Source: Pseudomonadota bacterium (lineage in GTDB: Bacteria > Pseudomonadota > Alphaproteobacteria > Azospirillales > Azospirillaceae). From it: DNA of 5,243 bases. Made by a program: the position numbers and the translations under genes. Below, piece after piece: positions 1 through 5,243 of the stretch (within the stretch, counting starts at the first letter, position 1; each line of letters starts with the position of its first letter). The notes under the pieces are model-generated. The model had not been told where the DNA came from. It ran no database searches and worked only from the letters and a program-made list of their open reading frames with translations. Location: NCBI GenBank assembly GCA_023412175.1, contig JAEYOB010000271.1, positions 1 through 5,243 on the forward strand, read 5' to 3'.

Positions 1-15
1 CTCCCCGGAGGGGAG
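1..15 (-). terminator. Possible nirN terminator hairpin, cut by window edge
   Basis: CTCCCC (1-6) and GGGGAG (10-15) form a perfect 6-base inverted repeat with a 3-base loop. It lies 12 bases past the nirN stop codon. On the minus strand the arm can be read longer, as CCCTCTCCCC (10-19), and its partner would continue outside the window, so the stem is probably longer than can be seen. Whether a run of T follows cannot be seen. It could instead be one of the G/C-rich intergenic repeats common in high-GC proteobacteria. Confidence 0.45.
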
Positions 16-27
16 AGGGTTTCACCG

Positions 28-1599
28 TCAGTGGCTCGTTCCCTCCGACAGGGTGATCTTGTTGTACACGTTGTATTTGCCCACGGGTTTGCGCATGCGC
101 AAACGTTTGACCTCTTCGAAGGTCTGCGCGTCATAGATCACCAGCGCGCCGTCGTCCTCCCACACGCTGACCAGCGCGTAGCGGCCGTCGCGGGTGAACT
201 CGACGTGCGCGGCGGTCTTGCCGGGCTCCGGCGTGATGGTGCGGACGATCTCCAGCGTGCGCTTGTCGATGATCGCCATGGTGTCCTTCTTCGGGCTCAG
301 CATGGCGTCGGCCCAGGCGTACGGCGTATTCTCGTGGCTGCGCAGGAAGAAGCCGGGGCCGAGGCTGTCGATGCGCTTGATGGTCTTCCAGTCCTGCATG
401 TCGATGACGCTGATGGTCGAGCCCTTGAGGTGCTGCGTCGCCATCACCCGCCGCCCGTCGAGCATCCAGGAGATGCCGGAGCCCAGGTGCGGCATGCCCG
501 GCAGGTCGAGCCCCGCCTCCTTGCGGCGGGCGTCGAGGTTGATGACCGTGCCCTGCGCGCCGTCGCGCGCGGCGCCGATCACGGCGCTGTAGTCGTCGCT
601 GAAGAAGAAATCGTCCAGCGGCTCGGCCATCTCGGTCCGGCGCAGCGCAAAGCGCCCCGCCGATTCCGGCACGCCTTCCTCCAGGCCCTTCTCGTAGCTG
701 TGCACGAGGCCGGAGTAGACCGGCGGCGCATCGTCGTTGGTGGCGATCTCCCAGATCTCCGGGATGTCCTTCAGCGCCACGACGAAGCTCTGCCGCGGCG
801 GCGCCGAATAGACGGCGCTGACCCGCGCGCTTTCGCCCTTCTTGTTGGCGACCGGCATCACCTTGATGAGGCTGAGGTCCTTCGCGTCGAGGATGACCAG
901 CGTGCGCGGCAGCGTGTTGCCCGCCGCCACGAAGCGGCCGTCCGCCGACACCGCGATGTTGCGGGTGTTGATGCCGGCGCGCACCTCGGCCACCGTCTGC
1001 AGGCTGTAGAGGTCGTAGACCGAGATCCAGCCGTCGCGCGACGCGAAGTAGGCGAAGCGGCCGTCCGGCGAGTACTTCACGCCGCCGTGCAGCGCGAAGC
1101 GGCTCTGGAAGCGCGCCAGCGGCTCCATCTTGTCACCGTCGAGGATGGTGACGTGGTGGTCGCCGGCCTCCACCACCGTGAACAGGTTCAGCGGGTCGGA
1201 GGCGAACACCGGCTTGGCCGGCAGCTCGGCACGGGTCTTGTGGACGACGTGCGTCCCCTTGATGTCGGCCTCGCCCCACTGCGGATTGCTGTCCGGCGCC
1301 TTGTAGATGAAGGCGGTCAGCTCCTTGACCTGCTGCGCGTCGAGCTTGTCGGCGAAGGCCGGCATCTGGGTGGCGGCGCGGCCCTCGGCGATCACCTTGG
1401 CAGCCTCCGCCGGCTTCAGGCGGCCGAGATTGTCGGGCAGCAGCGCCGGGCCGATGGCGCCCAGCCGGTCGCCGCCGTGGCAGGCCGCGCAGTGCTCGGC
1501 GTAGGTGGCGGCGACGCCCTCCAGGGCGGCGGCGGTTCCGGGAAGCAGCGCCAGCAGGGCGGTGGCGGCCAGGAGCGGTTTCAGCGGGGACTTAAGCAT
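28..1599 (-). CDS. nirN: NirN, c-type cytochrome with d1-heme propeller domain (dihydro-heme d1 dehydrogenase)
   Basis: A 523-residue periplasmic protein. Residues 1-25 form a Sec signal peptide (KSPLKP, then a Leu/Ala core, likely cut after an Ala-rich site). A small cytochrome c domain follows, with the heme site CAACH at 37-41 and a likely Met ligand at 79 (TQMPAF). From about 130 to the end is an eight-bladed propeller of the cytochrome cd1 C-terminal type. His171 (FALHGGVKYSPDG) lines up with the proximal d1 ligand of NirS, and His390 (MATQH) and His422 (LRSHENTPY) lie where NirS has its two catalytic histidines. In the family, NirN oxidises dihydro-heme d1 to heme d1 and helps deliver it to NirS. 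I prefer NirN to NirS because of the short N-terminus, the SRDGW blade and the C-terminal GKYNVYNK...SEGTSH. The start is supported by GGAG (1607-1610) with a 7-base spacer. It overlaps the nirJ stop by 8 bases, so translation is probably coupled. The residue matches come from memory of the family, not an alignment. Confidence 0.9.
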   Translation of the reverse strand: MLKSPLKPLLAATALLALLPGTAAALEGVAATYAEHCAACHGGDRLGAIGPALLPDNLGRLKPAEAAKVIAEGRAATQMPAFADKLDAQQVKELTAFIYKAPDSNPQWGEADIKGTHVVHKTRAELPAKPVFASDPLNLFTVVEAGDHHVTILDGDKMEPLARFQSRFALHGGVKYSPDGRFAYFASRDGWISVYDLYSLQTVAEVRAGINTRNIAVSADGRFVAAGNTLPRTLVILDAKDLSLIKVMPVANKKGESARVSAVYSAPPRQSFVVALKDIPEIWEIATNDDAPPVYSGLVHSYEKGLEEGVPESAGRFALRRTEMAEPLDDFFFSDDYSAVIGAARDGAQGTVINLDARRKEAGLDLPGMPHLGSGISWMLDGRRVMATQHLKGSTISVIDMQDWKTIKRIDSLGPGFFLRSHENTPYAWADAMLSPKKDTMAIIDKRTLEIVRTITPEPGKTAAHVEFTRDGRYALVSVWEDDGALVIYDAQTFEEVKRLRMRKPVGKYNVYNKITLSEGTSH

Positions 1600-2770
1600 G
1601 GCACAGCTCCGCGGCGCGGATTTCGTTGTCGGTCAGGTAGCAGCCGGGATCCTCGGCCCAGGGATCGCCGGTGGTCTGGAAGGCGCGCACCCGCGTGTTG
1701 CCGTTGCAGATGCCGAGATGCGCGCACGACGCGCAGCGCCCCGTCACCGGGCGGGGATGCTGCTTCAGCGACGCCAGCAGCGGGTCGGACAGGTCGGTCC
1801 AGATCTCCCCGAACGGCCGCTGGCGGACGTTGCCGAGCGTGTGGTCGCTCCACATGGTGTCCGGGTGGACGTTGCCCTGCGTGTCGATGTTGGCGATGTT
1901 GACGCCCGAGGAGTTGCCGCCCCAGCGGTTGAGGATCTTCTCGAAGGCTGCGGCCTTCTCCGGCAGGTGCTTGCGCACCCAGTGCAGCATGTAGACGCCG
2001 TCGGCGTCGTTGTTGCCGGTGACGATCTCGCGGTGGCGGCCGGCCTGGGCGTCGGCGTACGCCGTCTCGAACAGGTAGTCCATGGCGTGCCGCGTGGTGG
2101 CGTGCAGCGCGTCGCGCTCGCGGTTGGTGTTGCCGCGGCCGGCGTAGTTGAGGTGCGACAGGTAGAACTTCTCGATGTCCTCGGCCAGCATCAGGTCGAG
2201 GAGCGCCGGCATGTCCTGCGCCGTCTGCTCGGTCAGCGTCAGGCGGATGCCGACCTTGATGCCGGCCTGCCGGCACAGCCGGATGCCGTGCAGCGAGGAC
2301 TGGAACGCGCCCTTGCGGCGGCGGAAATAGTCGTGCGTCTCCTCCAGCCCGTCCAGGCTGATGCCGACATAGTCGTAGTCGGCGGCCTTGATGGCCCCGA
2401 TGCGGCTCTCGTCGATCAGCGTGCCGTTGGACGACAGCCCGACGTAGAAGCCGAGGTCCTTGGCCCGCGCGGAGATCTCGAAGATGTCCGGCCGCATCAG
2501 CGGCTCGCCGCCCGACAGGATCAGCACCGGCACGCGGAACGCCTTCAGGTCGCCCAGCACCTTGAAGATCTCGGCGGTACCGAGTTCGCCGGGGAAATCA
2601 TGGTCGGCGGAGAAGGAATAGCAGTGCAGGCACGACAGGTTGCAGCGCCGCACCAGGTTCCAGATGACGACCGGCCCAAGCGGACCGGAGGACGGATGCG
2701 GTGCGGCGGCGCGGCGCGGCGCCTCGGCCAGCGCCACCAGGGCGCGCATGTACTGGCTCAAGCGGAACAT
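1592..2770 (-). CDS. nirJ: NirJ, radical SAM enzyme of heme d1 biosynthesis
   Basis: A 392-residue cytoplasmic radical SAM protein. The [4Fe-4S]/SAM motif is CNLSCLHC (Cys43, Cys47, Cys50), followed by GGEP at 87-90 and SLDG at 138-141 in the TIM-barrel half. A second cysteine group near the end (Cys346, Cys349, Cys355, Cys377) matches the auxiliary cluster of the SPASM/Twitch type. In the family, NirJ acts on 12,18-didecarboxysiroheme and removes the propionate groups on rings A and B on the way to heme d1. The N-terminal [11 protein letters not shown] stretch and full length are typical of NirJ. AGGGAG (2781-2786) sits 10 bases before the chosen ATG; Met8 is a less likely alternative start. 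It is the first gene of a leftward nirJ-nirN unit with its own probable promoter, separated from nirDLGH by an opposing gene. The related heme-pathway enzyme AhbD is the main alternative, but the nirDLGH and nirN neighbours favour NirJ. Confidence 0.93.
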   Translation of the reverse strand: MFRLSQYMRALVALAEAPRRAAAPHPSSGPLGPVVIWNLVRRCNLSCLHCYSFSADHDFPGELGTAEIFKVLGDLKAFRVPVLILSGGEPLMRPDIFEISARAKDLGFYVGLSSNGTLIDESRIGAIKAADYDYVGISLDGLEETHDYFRRRKGAFQSSLHGIRLCRQAGIKVGIRLTLTEQTAQDMPALLDLMLAEDIEKFYLSHLNYAGRGNTNRERDALHATTRHAMDYLFETAYADAQAGRHREIVTGNNDADGVYMLHWVRKHLPEKAAAFEKILNRWGGNSSGVNIANIDTQGNVHPDTMWSDHTLGNVRQRPFGEIWTDLSDPLLASLKQHPRPVTGRCASCAHLGICNGNTRVRAFQTTGDPWAEDPGCYLTDNEIRAAELCHA

Positions 2771-2799
2771 CGGACGGAGTCTCCCTGCCGTTCAGCCCA

Positions 2800-2805
2800 T
2801 TGATA
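2800..2805 (-). promoter_or_regulatory. Predicted -10 element of the nirJ promoter
   Basis: On the minus strand these bases read TATCAA, four of six matches to TATAAT. If the start of transcription is at 2793, the hexamer lies at -12 to -7 and the FNR-like site is centred at -41.5, the class II activator spacing. The leader before the nirJ ATG would then be 23 bases and would contain the ribosome binding site. No good -35 element is present, as expected for an activator-dependent promoter. The start site itself is inferred from the spacing. Confidence 0.45.
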
Positions 2806-2827
2806 CGGCTGGTTCGACAGGGCTCAC

Positions 2828-2841
2828 TTGACCGAAGTCAT
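2828..2841. promoter_or_regulatory. FNR/Dnr-family binding site (candidate)
   Basis: The plus strand reads TTGAC-CGAA-GTCAT, near the CRP/FNR-family consensus TTGAT-N4-ATCAA. Nine of the ten arm bases fit a symmetric TTGAC/GTCAA site and seven of the ten fit the FNR consensus itself. The core TGAC-N4-GTCA is perfectly symmetric. Its centre is 64 bases upstream of the nirJ ATG. Denitrification genes are commonly controlled by FNR, Dnr or NnrR proteins in response to low oxygen and NO, so a site here makes sense. Which regulator binds cannot be told from the site. Confidence 0.5.
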
Positions 2842-2849
2842 GTCGCCGG

Positions 2850-2868
2850 AGCAACCTTTTTTGTTGCT
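2850..2868. repeat. Inverted repeat AGCAAC-N7-GTTGCT
   Basis: A perfect 6-base inverted repeat around a pyrimidine-only C-plus-six-T spacer, just upstream of the AT-rich island and next to the FNR-like site. It could be an operator for a dimeric regulator of the rightward gene or of nirJ. It does not look like a normal rho-independent terminator on the plus strand, because the T run is in the loop and not after the stem. Confidence 0.4.
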
Positions 2869-2883
2869 TGTAGAAGAACAATA

Positions 2884-2894
2884 TTTTCTGAAAA
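2884..2894. repeat. Short palindrome TTTTC-T-GAAAA
   Basis: A perfect 5-base inverted repeat with a one-base centre inside the AT-rich part of the divergent intergenic region, 67 bases before the start of the rutE-like gene. It may be an operator or only part of an AT-rich promoter. Short AT palindromes arise easily by chance, so the weight is low. Confidence 0.25.
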
Positions 2895-2918
2895 CACGCC
2901 TTCGTATTGCGGCGGGAA

Positions 2919-2934
2919 CCGATTACATGATCGG
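2919..2934. repeat. Inverted repeat CCGAT-N6-ATCGG
   Basis: A perfect 5-base inverted repeat with a 6-base spacer, ending 27 bases before the ATG of the rutE-like gene. The position suits an operator downstream of or overlapping that gene's promoter, where a bound protein would block transcription. I do not recognise it as the site of a known regulator. Confidence 0.35.
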
Positions 2935-2949
2935 CCATACAGGATTTCC

Positions 2950-2953
2950 GGAG
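2950..2953 (+). promoter_or_regulatory. Ribosome binding site fixing the start of the rutE-like gene
   Basis: GGAG with an 8-base spacer to the ATG at 2962. The reading frame is open further upstream to 2701, but that part runs through the regulatory region and has no family similarity, so this site sets the start. Confidence 0.7.
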
Positions 2954-2961
2954 TTTCTCCC

Positions 2962-3579
2962 ATGCCGCTCGACACTGTTGCCCTGCCGCCCGCCGGCGCC
3001 CTGAACCAGCCGGCGCTGGACCGGCTTTTCCTGGAGGCGCGGACCCACAACGGCTGGCTCGACCGTCCCGTCCCCGACGACCTGCTGCGTCAGGTCTACG
3101 ACCTCGCCCGCATGGGGCCGACCGCGGTCAACACCCAGCCCATGCGCGTCGTCTTCGTCCGCACGGCGGAGGGCAAGGAGCGCCTGAAGCCGGCGCTGTC
3201 CGCCGGCAACGTCGAGAAGACCATGGCCGCCCCGGTCACCGCCATCGTCGGCTACGACCTCGATTTCGTGGACACGCTGCCGCGCGTCTTCCCGCACGTG
3301 GACGCGCGCCCCTGGTTCGCCGGCAACGACGCGATGATTCAGGAATCCGCGTTCCGCAACAGTTCGCTCCAGGGCGCCTACCTGATGCTGGCCGCCCGCG
3401 CGGTGGGCCTGGACGTCGGCCCGATGTCGGGCTTCGACGCCGCCAAGGTGGAGGCGGAGTTCTTCCCCGGCCGGAACGTCCGGGCGAACTTCCTGTGCAA
3501 CCTCGGCTACGGCGACGCCGCGGCGCTGTTCCCGCGCAGCCCGCGCCTGGACTTCGAGGAAGTGGCGACGCTGGCGTAA
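2962..3579 (+). CDS. RutE/HadB-type FMN-dependent nitroreductase family protein (malonic semialdehyde reductase-like)
   Basis: A 205-residue soluble protein that resembles E. coli RutE (about 196 residues) along its whole length. Shared blocks are ARTHNGW (26-32), [10 protein letters not shown] (51-60), [17 protein letters not shown] (67-83), [11 protein letters not shown] (131-141), [11 protein letters not shown] (149-159), LGYGD (181-185) and PRLDFEE (194-200). RutE reduces malonic semialdehyde to 3-hydroxypropionate in pyrimidine breakdown; other members of this flavin family act on different small electrophiles. No other rut gene is in the window, so the substrate here is unknown. The gene faces against the surrounding nir genes: it is divergent from nirJ, and its stop lies 4 bases from the nirH stop. 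Its codon use and GC content look like those of its neighbours, so recent transfer is not apparent. The family call is strong; a role in pyrimidine breakdown or in heme d1 synthesis is open. Confidence 0.9.
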   Translation: MPLDTVALPPAGALNQPALDRLFLEARTHNGWLDRPVPDDLLRQVYDLARMGPTAVNTQPMRVVFVRTAEGKERLKPALSAGNVEKTMAAPVTAIVGYDLDFVDTLPRVFPHVDARPWFAGNDAMIQESAFRNSSLQGAYLMLAARAVGLDVGPMSGFDAAKVEAEFFPGRNVRANFLCNLGYGDAAALFPRSPRLDFEEVATLA

Positions 3580-3583
3580 GGCG

Positions 3584-4075
3584 TCACCCCTGGATGCGCA
3601 GCCCGGTCTTCTTGAGGATCTTCGTCGAGTACAGCACCGTGTGGCTGCGCGCCAGACCGTCCAGCAGGTCCGCCATCTCGGCCACCCGCGCCTCGACCTC
3701 GGCCCGGTCCTTGGCGTGGACCATGGCGAACAGCGTGTAGGGCCACACCGGCGGCTTAGCCGGGCGGCGGTAGCAGTGGCTGACGTACTCCAGCGCCGCC
3801 AGCCGCCGGCCGGCCTCGTCGATCACCTCCAGCGGCACCTCCCAGACGGTCATGCCGTTGGCGGTGTAGCCGAGCTTGTAATGGTTGGGCACGGCGGCGA
3901 TGCGGCGGACGATGCCCTGCTCCTGCATGAAGCGGAAGCGGGCGATCACCTCCTCCACCGGGATGCCGACCGTCTCCGCCACCGCGGCGAAGGGGCGCGC
4001 CACGACGGGAAGCCCCTCCTGCGTCGCCAGCATGATCCGGCGGTCGATCTCGTCCAGAACAGAAGCGTCGCTCAT
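3584..4075 (-). CDS. nirH: NirH, siroheme decarboxylase subunit (AsnC/Lrp-like)
   Basis: A 163-residue protein with an N-terminal helix-turn-helix-like domain (about 8-60) and a C-terminal AsnC/RAM-like ferredoxin-fold domain. Its marks are RRIAAVPNHYKLGY (57-70), GMTVWEVP (74-81), HCYRRP (100-105), WPYTLFAMVH (111-120) and the ending STKILKKTGLRI (150-161), all NirH-like. Despite the transcription-factor fold, the family decarboxylates siroheme at its acetate side chains to give 12,18-didecarboxysiroheme, working with NirD, NirL and NirG in the cytoplasm; His65 and His100 are candidates for substrate contact by analogy. The ATG overlaps the nirG stop as ATGA. There is only a weak AAGG directly before it, so translation probably depends on coupling. 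It is the last gene of this unit, and no terminator fits between it and the convergent rutE-like gene. Confidence 0.9.
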   Translation of the reverse strand: MSDASVLDEIDRRIMLATQEGLPVVARPFAAVAETVGIPVEEVIARFRFMQEQGIVRRIAAVPNHYKLGYTANGMTVWEVPLEVIDEAGRRLAALEYVSHCYRRPAKPPVWPYTLFAMVHAKDRAEVEARVAEMADLLDGLARSHTVLYSTKILKKTGLRIQG

Positions 4076-4521
4076 GCCTTGAACCTCAGGTTCAGGTAGT
4101 ACTCGGCGAGCTTGGGGAACGGGAACACCGGCAGCCCGGTGCGCTCCTCGATGGCGCCGCAGACCTCGGCCACCCGCTCCGGCGTCTCGGTGGCGACGAC
4201 GAACCACATGTTCAGCGCGTGCTCGCGGGCGTAGTTGTGCGCGACCTCGGGGAAGGCGTTGACCTCCGCCACGACGCGGTCGAACTCCTCCACCGGCACC
4301 TGCATGGCCGCCAGCGTCAGGCCGCCGCCCAGACGTTCGGCGTGGAACATCGGGCCGAAACGGCTGAGCACCCCGGCCTCGACCATCGCCTGCACGCGGG
4401 CCAGCACGCCGTCCTCCGGCAAGCCCAATTCCTCGCCCACCGCGGCGAACGGGCGGTCCACCAGCGGCACACCGTCCTGCAAACGGTTCAGCAGGGCACG
4501 GTCGGTCGGGTCCAGTTCCAT
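4072..4521 (-). CDS. nirG: NirG, siroheme decarboxylase subunit (AsnC/Lrp-like)
   Basis: A 149-residue protein of the NirD/NirG type: a helix-turn-helix-like N-terminus (about 5-52), then SRFGPMFHAERLGG (53-66), the beta strand AAMQVP (71-76), HNYAREHALNMWFVVAT (95-111) and LPKLAEYYLNLRF-like ending (GLPVFPFPKLAEYYLNLRF, 129-147). It should act with the other three subunits in siroheme decarboxylation; His60 lies in the motif implicated in substrate handling in this family. Two adjacent ATG codons (4524 and 4521) are possible starts. GGAGGG at 4526-4531 leaves 4 bases before the second but only 1 before the first, so the second is chosen; it overlaps the nirL stop as TGATG. A longer open frame reaches 4722 but only covers nirL in another frame. 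The assignment as NirG over NirD rests on position and the FGPMFHAERLGG block. Confidence 0.88.
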   Translation of the reverse strand: MELDPTDRALLNRLQDGVPLVDRPFAAVGEELGLPEDGVLARVQAMVEAGVLSRFGPMFHAERLGGGLTLAAMQVPVEEFDRVVAEVNAFPEVAHNYAREHALNMWFVVATETPERVAEVCGAIEERTGLPVFPFPKLAEYYLNLRFKA

Positions 4522-5006
4522 CATGCCCTCCGCGCGCCGTAGCACGGCGCGGTCTGCTTGAAGCGCCGCACGGTGAACAGCAGTTCGCGGCGCACGCCCT
4601 CCAGGCCGCACGCCGCGGCGAGGTTCTCGACGCAGCGCGCCACCTCGTCCGGGTCGCGGCCGTGGATCATGGTGAACAGGTTGTAAGGCCACTCCGCCCC
4701 GCGCCGGGGCCGCTGGTAGCACAGCGACACCCCGCGGCAGCCGGCCAGCCGGTCGCCGGCCTCGTCCACGATGTCGTCGGGAATGTCCCAGACCACCATG
4801 GCGTTGGACGTGTAGCCCAGCGCCTGGTGATCGACGATGACGCCGAAGCGCGACACCGCGCCGGTCTCGGTCAGGCGGGCGATCTCGGCGATCACCTCGT
4901 CCTCGCTGGCGCCGATGTCCTCGGCGACGGCGCGGTACGGCCGCTCGACCAGCGGCAGGCCGCGGCGCAGCCAGCCCAGCAGGCGTTCCCTCACGATCAG
5001 TTCCAT
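4521..5006 (-). CDS. nirL: NirL, siroheme decarboxylase subunit (AsnC/Lrp-like)
   Basis: A 161-residue protein of the NirL/NirH type. It has a helix-turn-helix-like N-terminus (about 5-50), SRFGVIVDHQALGY (52-65), NAMVVWDIP (68-76), LCYQRP (95-100), WPYNLFTMIHG (106-116) and a basic, Cys-containing C-terminus (FTVRRFKQTAPCYGARRA, 144-161). Expected role is one subunit of the NirDLGH siroheme decarboxylase. The ATG lies 10 bases inside the end of nirD, and the sequence before it has only a poor GGGG-type ribosome binding site with an 8-base spacer, so coupling to nirD translation is likely. The nirH product is its closest paralogue in the window: both carry the xxMxVWxxP strand and the CYxRP...WPYxLFxMxH blocks, unlike nirD and nirG. 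Confidence 0.88.
   Translation of the reverse strand: MELIVRERLLGWLRRGLPLVERPYRAVAEDIGASEDEVIAEIARLTETGAVSRFGVIVDHQALGYTSNAMVVWDIPDDIVDEAGDRLAGCRGVSLCYQRPRRGAEWPYNLFTMIHGRDPDEVARCVENLAAACGLEGVRRELLFTVRRFKQTAPCYGARRA
4526..4531 (-). promoter_or_regulatory. Ribosome binding site of nirG
   Basis: GGAGGG on the minus strand, inside the last codons of nirL. It is the strongest Shine-Dalgarno match in the nirDLGH unit and decides between the paired ATG codons at 4524 and 4521 in favour of the second. Confidence 0.6.
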
Positions 5007-5243
5007 AGCGGGAACCCCAGGTCCAGACGGTGGGCGCGCACCAGCGGGAACTCCTGCACCTCCAGGCCGGTGGCCTGGGCGATGGCGGCCATCACGCCCT
5101 CAACCCGCTCGCGGGTCGGCGCGGTGACGACGAACCACAGGTTCAGCCGGTGGGCGCGCTGGTAGTTGTGGTTGACCTCCTCGAAGCCGTCCACCAGGGC
5201 GGCCACGCCCTCCAGCCGCTCCTCCGGCACCGCCATGGCGGCC
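4997..5243 (-). CDS. nirD: NirD, siroheme decarboxylase subunit, C-terminal part (5' end outside window)
   Basis: The last 81 residues of an AsnC/Lrp-like siroheme decarboxylase subunit. Although an ATG lies at 5236, the frame stays open to the window edge and the residues AAMAVPEE around it match the internal strand LAAMQVPVEE of nirG. That Met is therefore internal, and about 65-75 residues with the helix-turn-helix-like domain lie beyond the window. Visible blocks are VNHNYQRAHRLNLWFVVTA, matching nirG HNYAREHALNMWFVVAT, and the ending VRAHRLDLGFPLWN; the HRLDLGF end and first place in the D-L-G-H order point to NirD. It overlaps nirL by 10 bases. It could also be the end of a longer protein if the hidden part is fused to something else. 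Confidence 0.85.
   Translation of the reverse strand, partial: AAMAVPEERLEGVAALVDGFEEVNHNYQRAHRLNLWFVVTAPTRERVEGVMAAIAQATGLEVQEFPLVRAHRLDLGFPLWN

Larger units (their letters stand above)
2771..2961. other. Divergent intergenic region between nirJ and the rutE-like gene
   Basis: These 191 bases carry the control signals of two divergent genes. The stretch from about 2855 to 2895 is strikingly AT-rich compared with everything around it. It contains an FNR/Dnr-like site with a matching leftward -10 element, and three further inverted repeats, listed separately. I found no convincing -35/-10 pair for the rightward gene; the best -10-like string is TATTTT at 2882-2887. No ORF here looks coding. 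Confidence 0.7.

Noticed and set aside
28..1599. nirS (cytochrome cd1 nitrite reductase) as identity of the cytochrome gene
   Set aside because: It shares the c and d1 domains and histidines in the catalytic positions, but the N-terminal region is short, the blade sequences and the SEGTSH end fit NirN, and it follows nirJ directly.
31..1902. 623-residue open frame on the plus strand
   Set aside because: It lies antisense across nirN and the end of nirJ. Its product is Arg/Ala/Val/His-rich low-complexity sequence with no family marks, as expected opposite a high-GC gene.
1505..2803. 432-residue open frame on the plus strand
   Set aside because: Antisense to nirJ, with biased composition (Val, Ala, Arg, Asp) and no recognisable domain, while nirJ on the other strand has all radical SAM motifs.
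2831..2842. TGAC-TTCG-GTCA on the minus strand as an RNA hairpin with a UUCG loop
   Set aside because: The stem is only four base pairs and lies upstream of the predicted start of transcription, so a DNA-binding site is the simpler reading.
2701..2961. Upstream in-frame extension of the rutE-like gene
   Set aside because: The extra residues have no family similarity and cross the nirJ start and the divergent regulatory region; a good ribosome binding site fits the ATG at 2962.
3641..4099. 152-residue plus-strand frame opposite nirH
   Set aside because: A shadow of nirH: composition is typical of an antisense frame, and nirH has clear family motifs and coupled overlaps.
4525..4722. N-terminal extension of nirG into nirL
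   Set aside because: The extended part is nirL read in another frame and is Arg/Pro/Ala-rich. The ATG pair at 4521-4524 with GGAGGG gives the normal family length.
3584..5243. AsnC/Lrp-like genes as transcription regulators
   Set aside because: The fold is shared, but the four-gene overlapping array with the HNY, WPY and FGPMFH blocks beside nirJ and nirN marks siroheme decarboxylase subunits.

Overview
The window comes from a high-GC proteobacterium that makes heme d1, the cofactor of cytochrome cd1 nitrite reductase (NirS), so it is most likely a denitrifier. Codon use strongly favours G/C at third positions, and the RutE-like protein is plainly proteobacterial. An Azospirillum-like alphaproteobacterium would fit, but that is a guess and the sequence does not prove it.

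Right part, minus strand (about 5243 down to 3584): four tandem genes of the AsnC/Lrp-like siroheme decarboxylase family in the order nirD (its 5' half lies beyond the window), nirL, nirG, nirH. Each start codon overlaps the stop of the gene before it (10, 1 or 4, and 4 bases), so this is one tightly coupled transcription unit. The products together should convert siroheme to 12,18-didecarboxysiroheme.

Middle, plus strand (2962-3579): a RutE/HadB-type FMN nitroreductase-family gene. It points against the nir genes and splits the cluster. Its stop lies 4 bases from the nirH stop (convergent), and it is divergent from nirJ across a 191-base intergenic region. That region holds an AT-rich island, several short inverted repeats, and an FNR/Dnr-like site placed exactly as a class II activator site for a leftward promoter.

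Left part, minus strand (2770 down to 28): nirJ (radical SAM heme d1 synthase) overlaps by 8 bases nirN (periplasmic cytochrome c / d1-type propeller protein, dihydro-heme d1 dehydrogenase). A G/C-rich inverted repeat cut by the window edge follows nirN and may be its terminator.

Together the nir genes cover decarboxylation (NirD/L/G/H), propionate-side-chain removal (NirJ) and the last dehydrogenation in the periplasm (NirN). nirS, nirE (siroheme methyltransferase step) and nirF are not in the window and should lie elsewhere, perhaps upstream of nirD. I do not see a wholly new system. The most notable points are the rutE-like gene inside the heme d1 cluster and the well-placed FNR-type promoter for nirJN.
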